Assembly (NCBI GenBank): GCA_002790195.1
Contig: PFUR01000081.1
Span: forward strand, 1 to 37,747
DNA from: Flavobacteriales bacterium CG_4_9_14_3_um_filter_40_17
Lineage (GTDB): Bacteria; Bacteroidota; Bacteroidia; Flavobacteriales; Flavobacteriaceae
Length of the DNA stretch: 37,747 nt
Reading direction: 5' to 3'
This document shows positions 1 through 8,168 of this stretch, one piece after another. The notes beneath the pieces were generated by a model. That model did no database searches and was not told the DNA's origin. It saw nothing but the letters and a program-made list of their open reading frames with translations. A program made the translations under genes and the position numbers. Numbering within the stretch: position 1 is the stretch's first letter; every line of letters begins with the position of its first letter.

Positions 1-980
1 TCAATCCCACTTTCAAAATTTTCGGCGGCTTTCCAACCCAATTCGGTTTCTATTTTGCTCGCATCGATGGCATACCGTAAATCGTGTCCGGCGCGATCTT
101 TTACAAAGGCGATTTGGTCTTGGTAGCTGCCGGTATTTTTTGGCTTGACACGGTCTAAAAGTGCACAAATGTGTTGTGCGATATGGAGGTTTGTCCGTTC
201 GTTTCGTCCACCTATGTTGAAGGTTTCGCCGGGTTTTCCTTTTTCAAAAACCAAGGCAATGCCCTTGCAGTGGTCTTCTACGTACAACCAGTCGCGTATG
301 TTTTGCCCGTCGCCGTAAATAGGGATGTTTTCACCCGAAAGGGCTTTGCGAATGATAGTGGGGATTAATTTTTCCGGATGTTGTTTGGAGCCGTAATTGT
401 TGGAGCAATTCGTTGTCAATACGGGCAAACCATAGGTGTGGAAATAACTGCGCACCAACAAGTCGGATGAAGCTTTAGAGGCGCTGTACGGGCTGTTTGG
501 CGCGTAAGTGGTGTTTTCTGTAAACAAACCTTTTGGTCCTAAACTCCCGTAAACTTCATCTGTCGAAATATGGTGGAAGCGACTGTTTTTAAATCCGTTT
601 TTAAATACATGCGGATTTTCCAACCAATGTTTTTTGGCAACATCAAGCAAGGTAAATGTACCGAAAATATTGGTTTGAATGAAGGTGTCCGGTTTTTCAA
701 TGGAATTGTCCACATGCGACTCGGCGGCGAAATGAATCACACCGTTTATTTGGTGTTGATCAAACAGCTTTTCAACCAAATTTCTGTCGCAAATATCACC
801 TTCCACAAATAGATGATTTTCAAGCGGAAAAACGTTTTGCAAGTTATCGAGCGTGCCGGCATAGGTCAGCTTATCCAAATTGACAAACAGCCAATCGGGA
901 TGTTGTCGAGTGTAATGTTCCAAAAAATTGGCACCTATAAAACCCGCTCCTCCGGTGATTAAAATCCGTTTTTTAAACAT
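1..980 (-). CDS. rmlB: dTDP-glucose 4,6-dehydratase, C-terminus cut off by window edge
   Basis: Converts dTDP-glucose to dTDP-4-keto-6-deoxyglucose, the second step of dTDP-rhamnose and related deoxysugar synthesis, in the cytoplasm. My own translation from the ATG at 978-980 begins MFKKRILITGGAGFIGANF, a classic Rossmann GGxGFIG dinucleotide site. It continues with FAAESHVDNS, the STDEVYG segment with the catalytic Thr-Asp-Glu, the YSASKASSD segment with the YxxxK pair, and NNYGSKQHPEKLIP. About 326 residues are present of a usual 340-360, so only the extreme C-terminus is missing. The start codon overlaps the stop of the upstream gene by 8 bases, indicating translational coupling within an operon. 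No other deoxysugar gene (rmlA, rmlC, rmlD) is visible, but they could lie beyond the left edge. Identification is firm. Confidence 0.95.
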   Translation of the reverse strand, partial: MFKKRILITGGAGFIGANFLEHYTRQHPDWLFVNLDKLTYAGTLDNLQNVFPLENHLFVEGDICDRNLVEKLFDQHQINGVIHFAAESHVDNSIEKPDTFIQTNIFGTFTLLDVAKKHWLENPHVFKNGFKNSRFHHISTDEVYGSLGPKGLFTENTTYAPNSPYSASKASSDLLVRSYFHTYGLPVLTTNCSNNYGSKQHPEKLIPTIIRKALSGENIPIYGDGQNIRDWLYVEDHCKGIALVFEKGKPGETFNIGGRNERTNLHIAQHICALLDRVKPKNTGSYQDQIAFVKDRAGHDLRYAIDASKIETELGWKAAENFESGI

Positions 981-2715
981 CTTGCGGTGTATTTATCAAT
1001 TTCTTGCGTTTATTTCTCTTTTTGATATTGAGAAATATCTGATGAAGTATTTTTTCTGTAATCAGATAGGTTGGTTTTACGCCGGTAGTACCCAATCCGC
1101 CCGATGCCAAGGTGCTTCCGGTTTCTAAAGGATTATCTGAGGCGTAGTAGGCGTAGCGAACGATTACATTTTTGGAAATACTTCGTCGAATTTTGGAAGC
1201 AGATTGGATGGCTTTTTGGTAATGTGCACCTTCCATTTCCAGACCAATCACATTCCAAGTACTTTCTTGGAAAAATTTTAGGATGTCTCTATTTTGCAGA
1301 GAAGTACCTAAAACACTGATCATAGTGCCTTCGCAAACAGGAATGCCACAACCTTCAAAATCGGCTTTACTTAAGAGATTTTGAAAGGGATAATTGTCGG
1401 CTGTCCCTTCAAAAACGTGTGCTTTGGGAATCATGATATCGCCTTTCTTTCCATCGAGTATGCCGGCTTTGCCCATGATGGAAACTGATTTTACATTTAA
1501 AAAATATTTTTTATCAGCTGTATTATATGGCTTTAACAGTTCGTCTATGGTTTCAAAAGCTTGTTCGCCAAAGGCGTAATCCATCACAATTAGCACGGGT
1601 TTTTCGGTATCATTTTCAAAAATCGAAAAGTCAAAATTTGTCTTGCTGAAATCTAGTTGAGAGGTGTCAAAAATTTGCACATCGATGTTTGTTCCCGAAG
1701 TATCCGGAATGAAAATCATGCCTTTGGATTTGGCTAACTTCTCCACTTTCATGCGCAAAGCTTGTTGATTTGGCAAACTCAATTCTTCATAAACACCGAA
1801 GGCACCTTTTTTGTCATAGAGTGCTTTGAGAGCTTCTTTGGCAAAAATGGAATTCATCACCGAGTGCATATTCGCACTGATGATGTGCAAAGGCTTGTGA
1901 AGCAATTCTTTGGATAGTAAAGTTTTCTTGATGTTGTTGGCCCAAATTTCACCGTGGATATGATGGCCGAGACGTTCGCGAAGAATCGGGCTAAAGGTGA
2001 TGGTGCGCTTTTCACCGTCATTGACTTCTTCAATTCCGAGTTTACCTAACCAATACATAATGTGTAACAAGCGATCCGGATTGGATTCAGTTGCAAACAA
2101 TTGATGGGCATTTTTCACTTCTTCAAAAGTTCTGCCCATGATGTTGGCCAAATGTGCCACGGCGATTTCGCACTCTTCCATGGTCAGTTTTTTTTTGCCT
2201 AATGCGATAGCTTCTATTTTTTGCCAATCGCGACTGGTTTGACCTTGGTCTGTTATTAATATGCGACGGGCAATCTTTTGTGATTCGATAAAGAGAAAGG
2301 TAAGATGTGTCAGGATGTCGTAAATATCCGATCGGCCTCTGGTAATTTCTATATTCATTTGATCATGGTCGATGCGATAACAATTGCGTCTTCTTTTTGG
2401 GGGTATGATAACTTGAAAGTGAGATTTATCTAAGCCTTCCGATGAGGTTAGATTGATAAAGCGGCAGGCTTCGATTCCTTCGGGTAATCTGTCTATGACA
2501 TAAAGCAATCCGTTTATTTCGGTTTTTTCTTCTGCGATGGAACCGTAAATTTCGGGAAGCAGCAGCAGCAGTGCTTCGCGTAAGGTTTCACCTGAAATTC
2601 CCATTGGCTTGTAGAAACCGCGATTAAAGAGGTGTCGCATGGTGATGTACATGCGCTCGATGGCATTTGTTGATTCCTGTGCTCGAGAACGGATATTGTA
2701 GTCTATGTGTTGCAT
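973..2715 (-). CDS. Conserved Bacteroidota protein with nucleoside-phosphorylase-like C-terminal domain (probable DUF6909)
   Basis: A 580-residue cytoplasmic protein with no signal peptide or membrane segment. The first 280 or so residues are helical and unrecognised. The last 170 resemble the purine nucleoside phosphorylase/MTA-SAH nucleosidase superfamily: a phosphate/ribose-loop-like GKAG (415-418) followed by GD and IP (425-431), an EMEG motif (493-496) like the ribose-binding Met-Glu of that family, and ASDNP with Asp527 where the catalytic Asp sits. The gap from Glu495 to Asp527 is 32 residues, longer than the roughly 23 in E. coli MTAN and PNP, so an insertion is likely. From memory this corresponds to DUF6909, which I could not check. 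I chose the ATG at 2715 because the longer reading from 2778 overlaps the GH3 gene. It lies between the GH3 gene and rmlB. Substrate is unknown; the fold assignment is inference from motifs. Confidence 0.8.
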   Translation of the reverse strand: MQHIDYNIRSRAQESTNAIERMYITMRHLFNRGFYKPMGISGETLREALLLLLPEIYGSIAEEKTEINGLLYVIDRLPEGIEACRFINLTSSEGLDKSHFQVIIPPKRRRNCYRIDHDQMNIEITRGRSDIYDILTHLTFLFIESQKIARRILITDQGQTSRDWQKIEAIALGKKKLTMEECEIAVAHLANIMGRTFEEVKNAHQLFATESNPDRLLHIMYWLGKLGIEEVNDGEKRTITFSPILRERLGHHIHGEIWANNIKKTLLSKELLHKPLHIISANMHSVMNSIFAKEALKALYDKKGAFGVYEELSLPNQQALRMKVEKLAKSKGMIFIPDTSGTNIDVQIFDTSQLDFSKTNFDFSIFENDTEKPVLIVMDYAFGEQAFETIDELLKPYNTADKKYFLNVKSVSIMGKAGILDGKKGDIMIPKAHVFEGTADNYPFQNLLSKADFEGCGIPVCEGTMISVLGTSLQNRDILKFFQESTWNVIGLEMEGAHYQKAIQSASKIRRSISKNVIVRYAYYASDNPLETGSTLASGGLGTTGVKPTYLITEKILHQIFLNIKKRNKRKKLINTPQDV

Positions 2716-2723
2716 TTTTTTTG

Positions 2724-2731
2724 CAAATTTA
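2724..2731 (-). promoter_or_regulatory. TAnnTTTG -7 box candidate, 8 nt before the start codon at 2715
   Basis: Minus-strand TAAATTTG ends eight bases before the chosen ATG and lies just downstream of the GH3 stop codon. It matches the Bacteroidota primary-sigma -7 consensus but no good -33 TTG is placed upstream. If active it would give an internal promoter with an almost leaderless transcript. Confidence 0.3.
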
Positions 2732-2750
2732 TAATTTTTATTCGATGGGT

Positions 2751-4259
2751 TTAATATGCTTTTGTACAAGTGGAGCAACCCCGGAGTTTGTCAACTATGT
2801 TTCTGTCATTGGACAATCTTGGTACTTTGTTTTGTCCTCCCAATTTTCCCTGTGATTTCATATAGTCAATAAAACCATTTTTGGCCACTTGTGTAATCAC
2901 TAAGGGGCGGAGGATGTTTCCCTGAATCAAATCAAAATAATAAGTATTTTGTTTTTGCATTTCAAGGTCAATAGCCGATGCAAAAGCGGCCAAATTTTCA
3001 GGTACATTTTCAAATTCGATAAACCATTCGTGGTATGGAAGCCCTGTTTTGGGCGTAATTTGAGGAGCGACCGTAAATTCGGTTATACGCACAGGCGTGT
3101 TTTCAGTTGCTTTTTGCAAAGCATGCTCTACTTCTTTAGCGATCACATGTTCCCCGAAAGCTGAAATAAAATGTTTGATGCGGCCGGATACGATGACTCG
3201 GTGGGGGTTTTTGGAAACAAATTGGACAGTATCACCTACGTTGTATGCCCAAAGCCCGGCGTTTGTCGATACAATCAAAACGTAGTTTACGTTCAATTCG
3301 ACTTCTTCGAGGGTCAATCTTTTTGGCTTCTCATTGAAAAAGTCTTCAGCTCGTATGAATTCGTAGAAAATACCGGCATCTAACAACAATAACATTCCCT
3401 TTTCTTTCTGCAAATCTTGAAAGGCGAAAAAACCTTCAGAGGCAGGGAAAAGCTCGATGCTGTCCACTTTTCTTCCGATAAGAGCCTCAAACTTGGCACG
3501 ATATGGCTCAAAGTTCACGCCGCCATATATGAACAAATTGAAATTCTTAAAAACTTCGCCAACTTTTTTTCCGGTTTTGACCTGAATTTTTTCAAAGTAC
3601 ATCTGTACCCACGAAGGAATCCCGCTGATGACTCGCATGTCTTCTCGAAGGGTCTCGTCAACAATGGTATCTACTTTGGTTTCCCAATCTTCAATGCAAT
3701 TGGTTTCCCAACTCGGCATTCGGTTTTTCTGTAGATAAGCAGGGACATAATGTGCGACAATTCCGGATAACCTACCTACTTGTATGCCATTTTTCTCATT
3801 CATTTTGGGGCTTCCTTGCAGGAAAATCATCTTGCCATCCACAAAACTTGAATTTCCGGTTTCTGCAATGTAGCACAAGATGGCATTTCGAGCGGCTTCG
3901 ATGTGATAGGGCATTGATTCTTTGGTAAGCGGTATGTATTTCACCCCGGAAGTGGTTCCTGAAGTTTTGGCAAAATAGAGTGGTTTGCCTTTCCATAAAA
4001 TATCCGGCTCGCCGCCGACTACTTTTTCAATCCATGGCTTGAGCTCTTCGTAGTCTCGAACGGGCACTTTTTCAGCAAAATCGCGATGGGTTTTAATGTT
4101 TGAAAAACCATGTTCTTGCCCGAATTGGGTGTGTTTTGCATCGCGGATGAGTGAGTCAAAAACGGTTTTTTGAGCAGCAAAAGGGTTAGTAGCCCAACGG
4201 TTTATTTTTCGTTTGATATGGGCTGCAAAAAGGCGCGCAACATAAGATTTGACAGACAT
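2751..4259 (-). CDS. GH3 family protein (acyl-adenylate/amide synthetase-like)
   Basis: A 502-residue cytoplasmic member of the GH3 branch of the adenylate-forming (ANL) enzymes. In plants these conjugate amino acids to jasmonate or auxin; bacterial versions have no established substrate. Visible motifs are the ATP-binding P-loop TSGTTSGVKYIP at 99-110, a PASEGFFAFQ segment matching motif 2, YNVGDTVQF, and VSGRIKHFISAFGEHV, which contains the hinge and adenine-contact region. The whole length of the family is present with no break. The gene starts two bases after the stop of the M23 peptidase gene, so the two are co-transcribed. It is followed by the nucleoside-phosphorylase-like gene and rmlB. 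Family membership is firm; the substrate is not predictable from this context. Confidence 0.9.
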   Translation of the reverse strand: MSVKSYVARLFAAHIKRKINRWATNPFAAQKTVFDSLIRDAKHTQFGQEHGFSNIKTHRDFAEKVPVRDYEELKPWIEKVVGGEPDILWKGKPLYFAKTSGTTSGVKYIPLTKESMPYHIEAARNAILCYIAETGNSSFVDGKMIFLQGSPKMNEKNGIQVGRLSGIVAHYVPAYLQKNRMPSWETNCIEDWETKVDTIVDETLREDMRVISGIPSWVQMYFEKIQVKTGKKVGEVFKNFNLFIYGGVNFEPYRAKFEALIGRKVDSIELFPASEGFFAFQDLQKEKGMLLLLDAGIFYEFIRAEDFFNEKPKRLTLEEVELNVNYVLIVSTNAGLWAYNVGDTVQFVSKNPHRVIVSGRIKHFISAFGEHVIAKEVEHALQKATENTPVRITEFTVAPQITPKTGLPYHEWFIEFENVPENLAAFASAIDLEMQKQNTYYFDLIQGNILRPLVITQVAKNGFIDYMKSQGKLGGQNKVPRLSNDRNIVDKLRGCSTCTKAY

Positions 4260-4261
4260 GG

Positions 4262-5134
4262 TTATTTAAAATCTATAAAGTTTGTTGGGTTGATGGGAAA
4301 ACCATTGATCCATAATTCGAAGTGCAGGTGAGGGCCGGTTGAAAGTTCGCCAGTCGATCCGGCAAGCGCTACTACTTCACCCGATTCAACCAAATCTCCT
4401 TGTTGTTTAGTGAGTGAACTGTTGTGTTTGTAGGCCGAGATGATGCCATTGCCGTGGTCGATAATGACCACATTGCCTGTGTCAGGGGTCCAATCTGCAA
4501 AAATCACAGTACCGTCAGCCGCAGATTTGATGGGTGCATTCTCAGGAACAATCACATCAACCGCAAAATGCTTGGTTTTGGGATTGTAACCGTCAGAAAT
4601 CGATCCGGAGACAGGAGGGGACAAAACGATTCCAATTTTGGAGCGTGTGTTGGCGAAAATATTGTATTTTTCTTCTTGTTCAACAACTCTTCTCAAAATA
4701 GAGTCTTCTCGAGAGGGGGCGAGATCAAAGTTTTCGGGATCTGTCGATATTGCATTAAAAATGGAATCCCTATTGATGCTCTCAATTTTAACAACTCCGG
4801 TCAAAGCCTTTTTAATGGAATTGAGATACAGTATATTGTTTCCGAGTTCTACTTCCAAAGAGTCTGTCAGCAACGAAAGTTCGACAGCTTTTTTCTTCAG
4901 AATGGTCGAAGAGTAACCCGGTATGTACTCTCTAAGTGGTGTGAAAGCGATTAATACAGTAGTTCCAGCAATAAGCAAAATGACAGAAACGCTGATAAGT
5001 ACAAACAAGTTGAGTTTTGTCAATTTGAATGACAACCGCTCCTCAAAGGTTTCTTCGTTGAGGATGACCAACCGATATTTATGAAGCAGCTTTTGCCTTA
5101 GCGTACTTTTTTTGAATGATTTTTTTTTCTTCAT
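4262..5134 (-). CDS. M23 family metallopeptidase, membrane-anchored (LytM-type)
   Basis: Peptidoglycan endopeptidase-like protein of 290 residues. A basic cytoplasmic N-terminus is followed by a single membrane helix at about 42-64, a coiled-coil-like linker (about 75-155), and a C-terminal LytM domain in the periplasm. Zinc-site residues are intact: HFAVD (His189, Asp193) and HLHFE (His269, His271). The ATG at 5134 is preferred over a TTG at 5146 because it directly precedes the lysine-rich MKKKKSF start. The topology is that of the M23 proteins that sit near cell-division and shape genes in this phylum. It is the first gene of a minus-strand operon with GH3, the phosphorylase-like gene and rmlB, and is divergent from tatA. 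It could act directly in wall remodelling or as an amidase activator; the intact zinc motif favours an active enzyme. Confidence 0.92.
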   Translation of the reverse strand: MKKKKSFKKSTLRQKLLHKYRLVILNEETFEERLSFKLTKLNLFVLISVSVILLIAGTTVLIAFTPLREYIPGYSSTILKKKAVELSLLTDSLEVELGNNILYLNSIKKALTGVVKIESINRDSIFNAISTDPENFDLAPSREDSILRRVVEQEEKYNIFANTRSKIGIVLSPPVSGSISDGYNPKTKHFAVDVIVPENAPIKSAADGTVIFADWTPDTGNVVIIDHGNGIISAYKHNSSLTKQQGDLVESGEVVALAGSTGELSTGPHLHFELWINGFPINPTNFIDFK

Positions 5135-5143
5135 AACGAAAAA

Positions 5144-5151
5144 CAAATATA
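5144..5151 (-). promoter_or_regulatory. TAnnTTTG -7 box for the M23-GH3-rmlB operon
   Basis: Minus-strand TATATTTG lies only nine bases ahead of the M23 start codon. A TTG sits about 24 bases upstream, slightly wider than usual. The predicted transcript would have a leader of only a few bases. Confidence 0.45.
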
Positions 5152-5225
5152 CTGATAACTATTTCGAGAATAAACCAAGAAAAAAAGATTTTTGATATAC
5201 TATGATGCTAATTGAAATTTCTTAT

Positions 5226-5233
5226 TACCTTTG
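5226..5233 (+). promoter_or_regulatory. TAnnTTTG -7 box upstream of tatA
   Basis: TACCTTTG lies 19 bases before the tatA ATG. It matches the Bacteroidota -7 element. The -33 element is not clear. Confidence 0.45.
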
Positions 5234-5252
5234 TTAGATAATTTTTTGAATC

Positions 5253-5447
5253 ATGAATCAACTATCGGTCATTCTCGGGGTTGTTGGACCACAACAAGTA
5301 ATATTGATAATTGTAATCTTATTGTTGCTATTTGGAGGCAAGAAAATACCTGAATTAATGAGAGGCCTCGGAAGTGGTATTAAAGAATTTAAGAATGCGG
5401 CCAAAGAAGATCCGGATGCAAAAAAGGATTCAGAAACAAAACCGTAA
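5253..5447 (+). CDS. tatA: Sec-independent protein translocase subunit TatA/TatE family
   Basis: A 64-residue inner-membrane protein of the twin-arginine translocase, which exports folded proteins. One hydrophobic helix (about residues 10-28) is followed by the hallmark [14 protein letters not shown] hinge and amphipathic helix, then a charged tail rich in Lys, Asp and Glu. Length is within the TatA range. It is monocistronic here, divergent from the M23 operon and closed by a hairpin terminator; no tatC is nearby. The short tail fits TatA/TatE rather than TatB. Confidence 0.93.
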   Translation: MNQLSVILGVVGPQQVILIIVILLLLFGGKKIPELMRGLGSGIKEFKNAAKEDPDAKKDSETKP

Positions 5448-5469
5448 GAATTTATACAAAAATTGTAAG

Positions 5470-5494
5470 AACCGTCCCAAAAGGCGGTTTTTTT
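5470..5494 (+). terminator. Rho-independent terminator after tatA
   Basis: AACCGTC pairs with GGCGGTT across a six-base loop and runs directly into a T tract at 5488-5494. It sits 22 bases past the tatA stop codon. Confidence 0.75.
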
Positions 5495-5515
5495 GTTGAA
5501 TATTTTGGAAGTAAG

Positions 5516-6499
5516 TTAAAGGAATTTTACCGAACGTAAAATCGATTCAAGTTCAAAGACATTGTCTCTTTTGAGTGCAGAAGGAGCAAAAACAAAACCT
5601 TCCAAAACCAGCAGTCTTTTGTTTGTTTTGTCATCGATGAGGTAGCTCACATAGGGGCCTGCCATAAAATCGCCTTTGACTTCCCAAGTACCTTTGGTTT
5701 CCCAACATGTTCTGCCGTCTAACATGTCTTTGTTGATAAATGGAGAATAGGCTTCTTCTGTTATCAAATAACTGCCGTCAGTAGGACCTGGAATCCGCTC
5801 TTTTCCGATAGAATCCCTCGTTTTGATTACAAAATTAAGGACATCTTGTTCATTTGAAAAATCGCGGTAAGGCAGTTCATAAGTGACAATGTTCATGTGC
5901 CCTTCTTGTATGGTTTTGCGAATCCAAAAAAAACTTTTCGTCTTGGTAGCATAGCGATAGGCTGTGGGTAACGGTAAATATATTCCCAACGAATCTTTTA
6001 AACTTTTGTCTGAGAGCAATGATTTATTAATTCTCCGGATGGTTTCTATGACATCACCTGATTTAAAATTATCGATGATTTTATCTGAATTTTGCCGGAT
6101 TAAATGGATTAAATCAGATTCAGTTTTCCCAACGACAAACACAACTTTTTGCGGTTTGGCATAGACATTTTCCTGCATGGAGAATTGGTTTTCATCACCC
6201 AGTTGGGCAATCAAAATGTTCCTCCCCTTGGTTGTAAATCCCGAAAAAGTTTTGGGAGGTAAATGACTGATGTTAAAAACGGGCTCGTCTTGGGGGAGAC
6301 CTTCCGTGGGTTTTGCCAGCGAATCGCGTATTGCATTTCCAACGGCTCCTTCCCAAAGATTGTTGTCAACCACCACATTGAGCGTGCTTATCCGGCCGTT
6401 TGAGTCAGGTAAAATCTTTAGGTTTGAATTTTTGTCCGTTTTCTTATCACAAGATAGGATAAATGCGGTTACTGCAAAAAATAAAAAATATTTCTTCAT
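5516..6499 (-). CDS. DUF4837 family lipoprotein
   Basis: A 327-residue predicted lipoprotein. The N-terminus MKKYFLFFAVTAFILSC is a short hydrophobic signal ending in a lipobox with Cys17, followed by a polar stretch. The body contains FWIRKTIQEGHMNIVTYELP and CWETKGTWEVKGDFMAGPYV, which match my memory of the Bacteroidota-restricted DUF4837 family. No enzymatic motif is visible and no function is known to me. It lies 22 bases downstream of the lytic transglycosylase gene and is probably co-transcribed with it, suggesting a role in the envelope. The signal is clear; the family name is recalled, not searched. Confidence 0.88.
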   Translation of the reverse strand: MKKYFLFFAVTAFILSCDKKTDKNSNLKILPDSNGRISTLNVVVDNNLWEGAVGNAIRDSLAKPTEGLPQDEPVFNISHLPPKTFSGFTTKGRNILIAQLGDENQFSMQENVYAKPQKVVFVVGKTESDLIHLIRQNSDKIIDNFKSGDVIETIRRINKSLLSDKSLKDSLGIYLPLPTAYRYATKTKSFFWIRKTIQEGHMNIVTYELPYRDFSNEQDVLNFVIKTRDSIGKERIPGPTDGSYLITEEAYSPFINKDMLDGRTCWETKGTWEVKGDFMAGPYVSYLIDDKTNKRLLVLEGFVFAPSALKRDNVFELESILRSVKFL

Positions 6500-6521
6500 A
6501 ATTTGGATACTTAGCCAGCAT

Positions 6522-8126
6522 TTAGCTTTTGAGTTTAAGCTTCATTCCGGGCTTTAGTTTATTACCGCGAATATCGTTCCACTTTTTGATATCTTCTACC
6601 GAAATTCCCGGAAATTTTTGTGAAATGCTCCACAGAGAATCCCCACTTCTCACAATATAGTGCATTTCATCGCTTATTTCTGCTGTTTTTATGTTGTCAG
6701 TTCTTGTCGAATTTTCGGTCTTAACAGTCTTCACACCGGGGTTATTCGTGTAAATCGTCAAACGTTGCCCAACTCTCAACATATTGCTTTTCAAACCATT
6801 CCATCTTTTAAGATGATTGACCGTTGTTCCATGCCTGTTTGCGATAGCACCTAAGTTATCCCCACTTCTGACTCTATAAACCGTCGATGAACTAAGCTCT
6901 GTAAATTCGGGAAGTGGCTTTTCTGTTTTTTCTGATTCTTCTTTCAAATAAGCATAAATATCTGTTTCATTATTCACAAAAAGGCCTGCATGCATTTTCG
7001 GAAGTCGTAAAGTGTATGATTTTCCTTTTATGTAAGGAATTGTTTTGATTTTATAAGAAGGATTCAAAAAAGCCAAGTCATCTTCTGAAATACCCAAAAT
7101 TTCTGATACTTTTTTTAAGGGGAGGTTTTGTTTTACGTGGATGGTGTCAGTTTCAAAGAGTTTAATTTGTTCTCTTCCCCTTTCAAAACCATGTTGTTCA
7201 GCATACTCAAAAATATACATGGTCGCCAAAAAAGCAGGAAGATAACCTTGTGTTTCCCTCGGAAGATAGAGCCTGAGATTCCAATAATTTTGATATCCAC
7301 CCGAGCGCCGGATTGCTTTATTTACGTTTCCCGGTCCCGAATTGTATGCCGCCAAAACCAAATCCCAATCGCCAAAAACCTGATACATATCGGATAAGTA
7401 ACGCGTGGCAGCAACAGTCGATTTAACAGGGTCTGAACGGTCATCCACATAAGAATTCAGTTCTAAGCCATACAATTTACCGGTTTGAAACATGAATTGC
7501 CACAAACCAGTTGCGCCAACTCTTGATCGTGCAAGCGGGTTAAGAGCCGATTCGATAATGGCTAAATATTTGATTTCCAACGGAACATTTTGAGCATCCA
7601 ATTCCTTTTCGAACAGAGGGAAATAATACTCGCTCAGATTCATTAATCGTTGGAGAGATTTTCTTCTTTTTTTCAAAAAAGTGTGAATGACTTGTTCCAA
7701 AATAGGATTGTACACCACATGAAACGGTGTCTTGGCATCCAAACGAGCCAGTCGAGCTTTAAGTGTGTCGGTGGGCAAATCTATCGGAAAGTTGAGGTCA
7801 ACATCTTTGAAGCCAACGATTGTTTGTAAACTGTCATACAAACCAGTTCCGTAGAATTTTCGCAACGTCAGACTATCGTAATAAGCAGCCAGGGGTAGAT
7901 CTTTGAGAATGAATTTTACTTTGTTGGTGCTGCTGTCCGTTTTTTTAATAAAAAAAGGAGAAGAAATGCTGTCTTCGGAAATCAAACCCGAAGCTAAGTT
8001 GTCTATCAGCGCAATAGAATCTGCCGGAATTGTGTTCTCGGTTGATGTTTCAGGCAGGGTTTTTTGCTGCGAATACGCAAGTGCATTGAGCATCAGAAGC
8101 AAAACGAGAAGCAAAACGATTTTCAT
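6522..8126 (-). CDS. Lytic transglycosylase with two C-terminal LysM domains (MltD-like)
   Basis: Secreted peptidoglycan-cleaving enzyme of 534 residues. The signal peptide MKIVLLLVLLLMLNALAYSQ supports the ATG at 8126 rather than the TTG at 8165. The transglycosylase domain spans about 175-300: the catalytic Glu192 is in AIIESALNP, followed by GATGLWQFM and AAYNSGPGNVNKAI, all diagnostic of SLT family 1. Two LysM repeats follow, beginning YRVRSGDNLGAIA (about 420-465) and YIVRSGDSLWSIS (about 490-534), which bind glycan chains. This is the MltD architecture. The gene follows pgk by 42 bases and precedes the DUF4837 lipoprotein. Its position in the periplasm or outer membrane is inferred; no lipobox Cys is present. 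Confidence 0.94.
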   Translation of the reverse strand: MKIVLLLVLLLMLNALAYSQQKTLPETSTENTIPADSIALIDNLASGLISEDSISSPFFIKKTDSSTNKVKFILKDLPLAAYYDSLTLRKFYGTGLYDSLQTIVGFKDVDLNFPIDLPTDTLKARLARLDAKTPFHVVYNPILEQVIHTFLKKRRKSLQRLMNLSEYYFPLFEKELDAQNVPLEIKYLAIIESALNPLARSRVGATGLWQFMFQTGKLYGLELNSYVDDRSDPVKSTVAATRYLSDMYQVFGDWDLVLAAYNSGPGNVNKAIRRSGGYQNYWNLRLYLPRETQGYLPAFLATMYIFEYAEQHGFERGREQIKLFETDTIHVKQNLPLKKVSEILGISEDDLAFLNPSYKIKTIPYIKGKSYTLRLPKMHAGLFVNNETDIYAYLKEESEKTEKPLPEFTELSSSTVYRVRSGDNLGAIANRHGTTVNHLKRWNGLKSNMLRVGQRLTIYTNNPGVKTVKTENSTRTDNIKTAEISDEMHYIVRSGDSLWSISQKFPGISVEDIKKWNDIRGNKLKPGMKLKLKS

Positions 8127-8147
8127 GGGCAAGGTTCTTACTTTATA

Positions 8148-8163
8148 AACGACTATTGTCGTC
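8148..8163 (-). terminator. Weak hairpin between pgk and the transglycosylase gene
   Basis: The palindrome CGACTATTGTCG (8150-8161) forms a four-base-pair stem shortly after the pgk stop, followed on the minus strand by TTTATAAAG. The stem is short and the U tract poor, so it could be an attenuator or chance. Confidence 0.2.
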
Positions 8164-8168
8164 AAAAA

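Noticed and set aside
1-980. O-antigen or rhamnose biosynthesis cluster
   Set aside because: Only rmlB is visible; rmlA, rmlC and rmlD are not in the window, so the cluster cannot be claimed.
4424-4954. Long plus-strand open frame of 176 codons antisense to the M23 peptidase
   Set aside because: The minus-strand frame has a full M23 domain with intact zinc motif, while this frame shows no recognisable domain and a cysteine- and arginine-rich composition typical of shadow frames.
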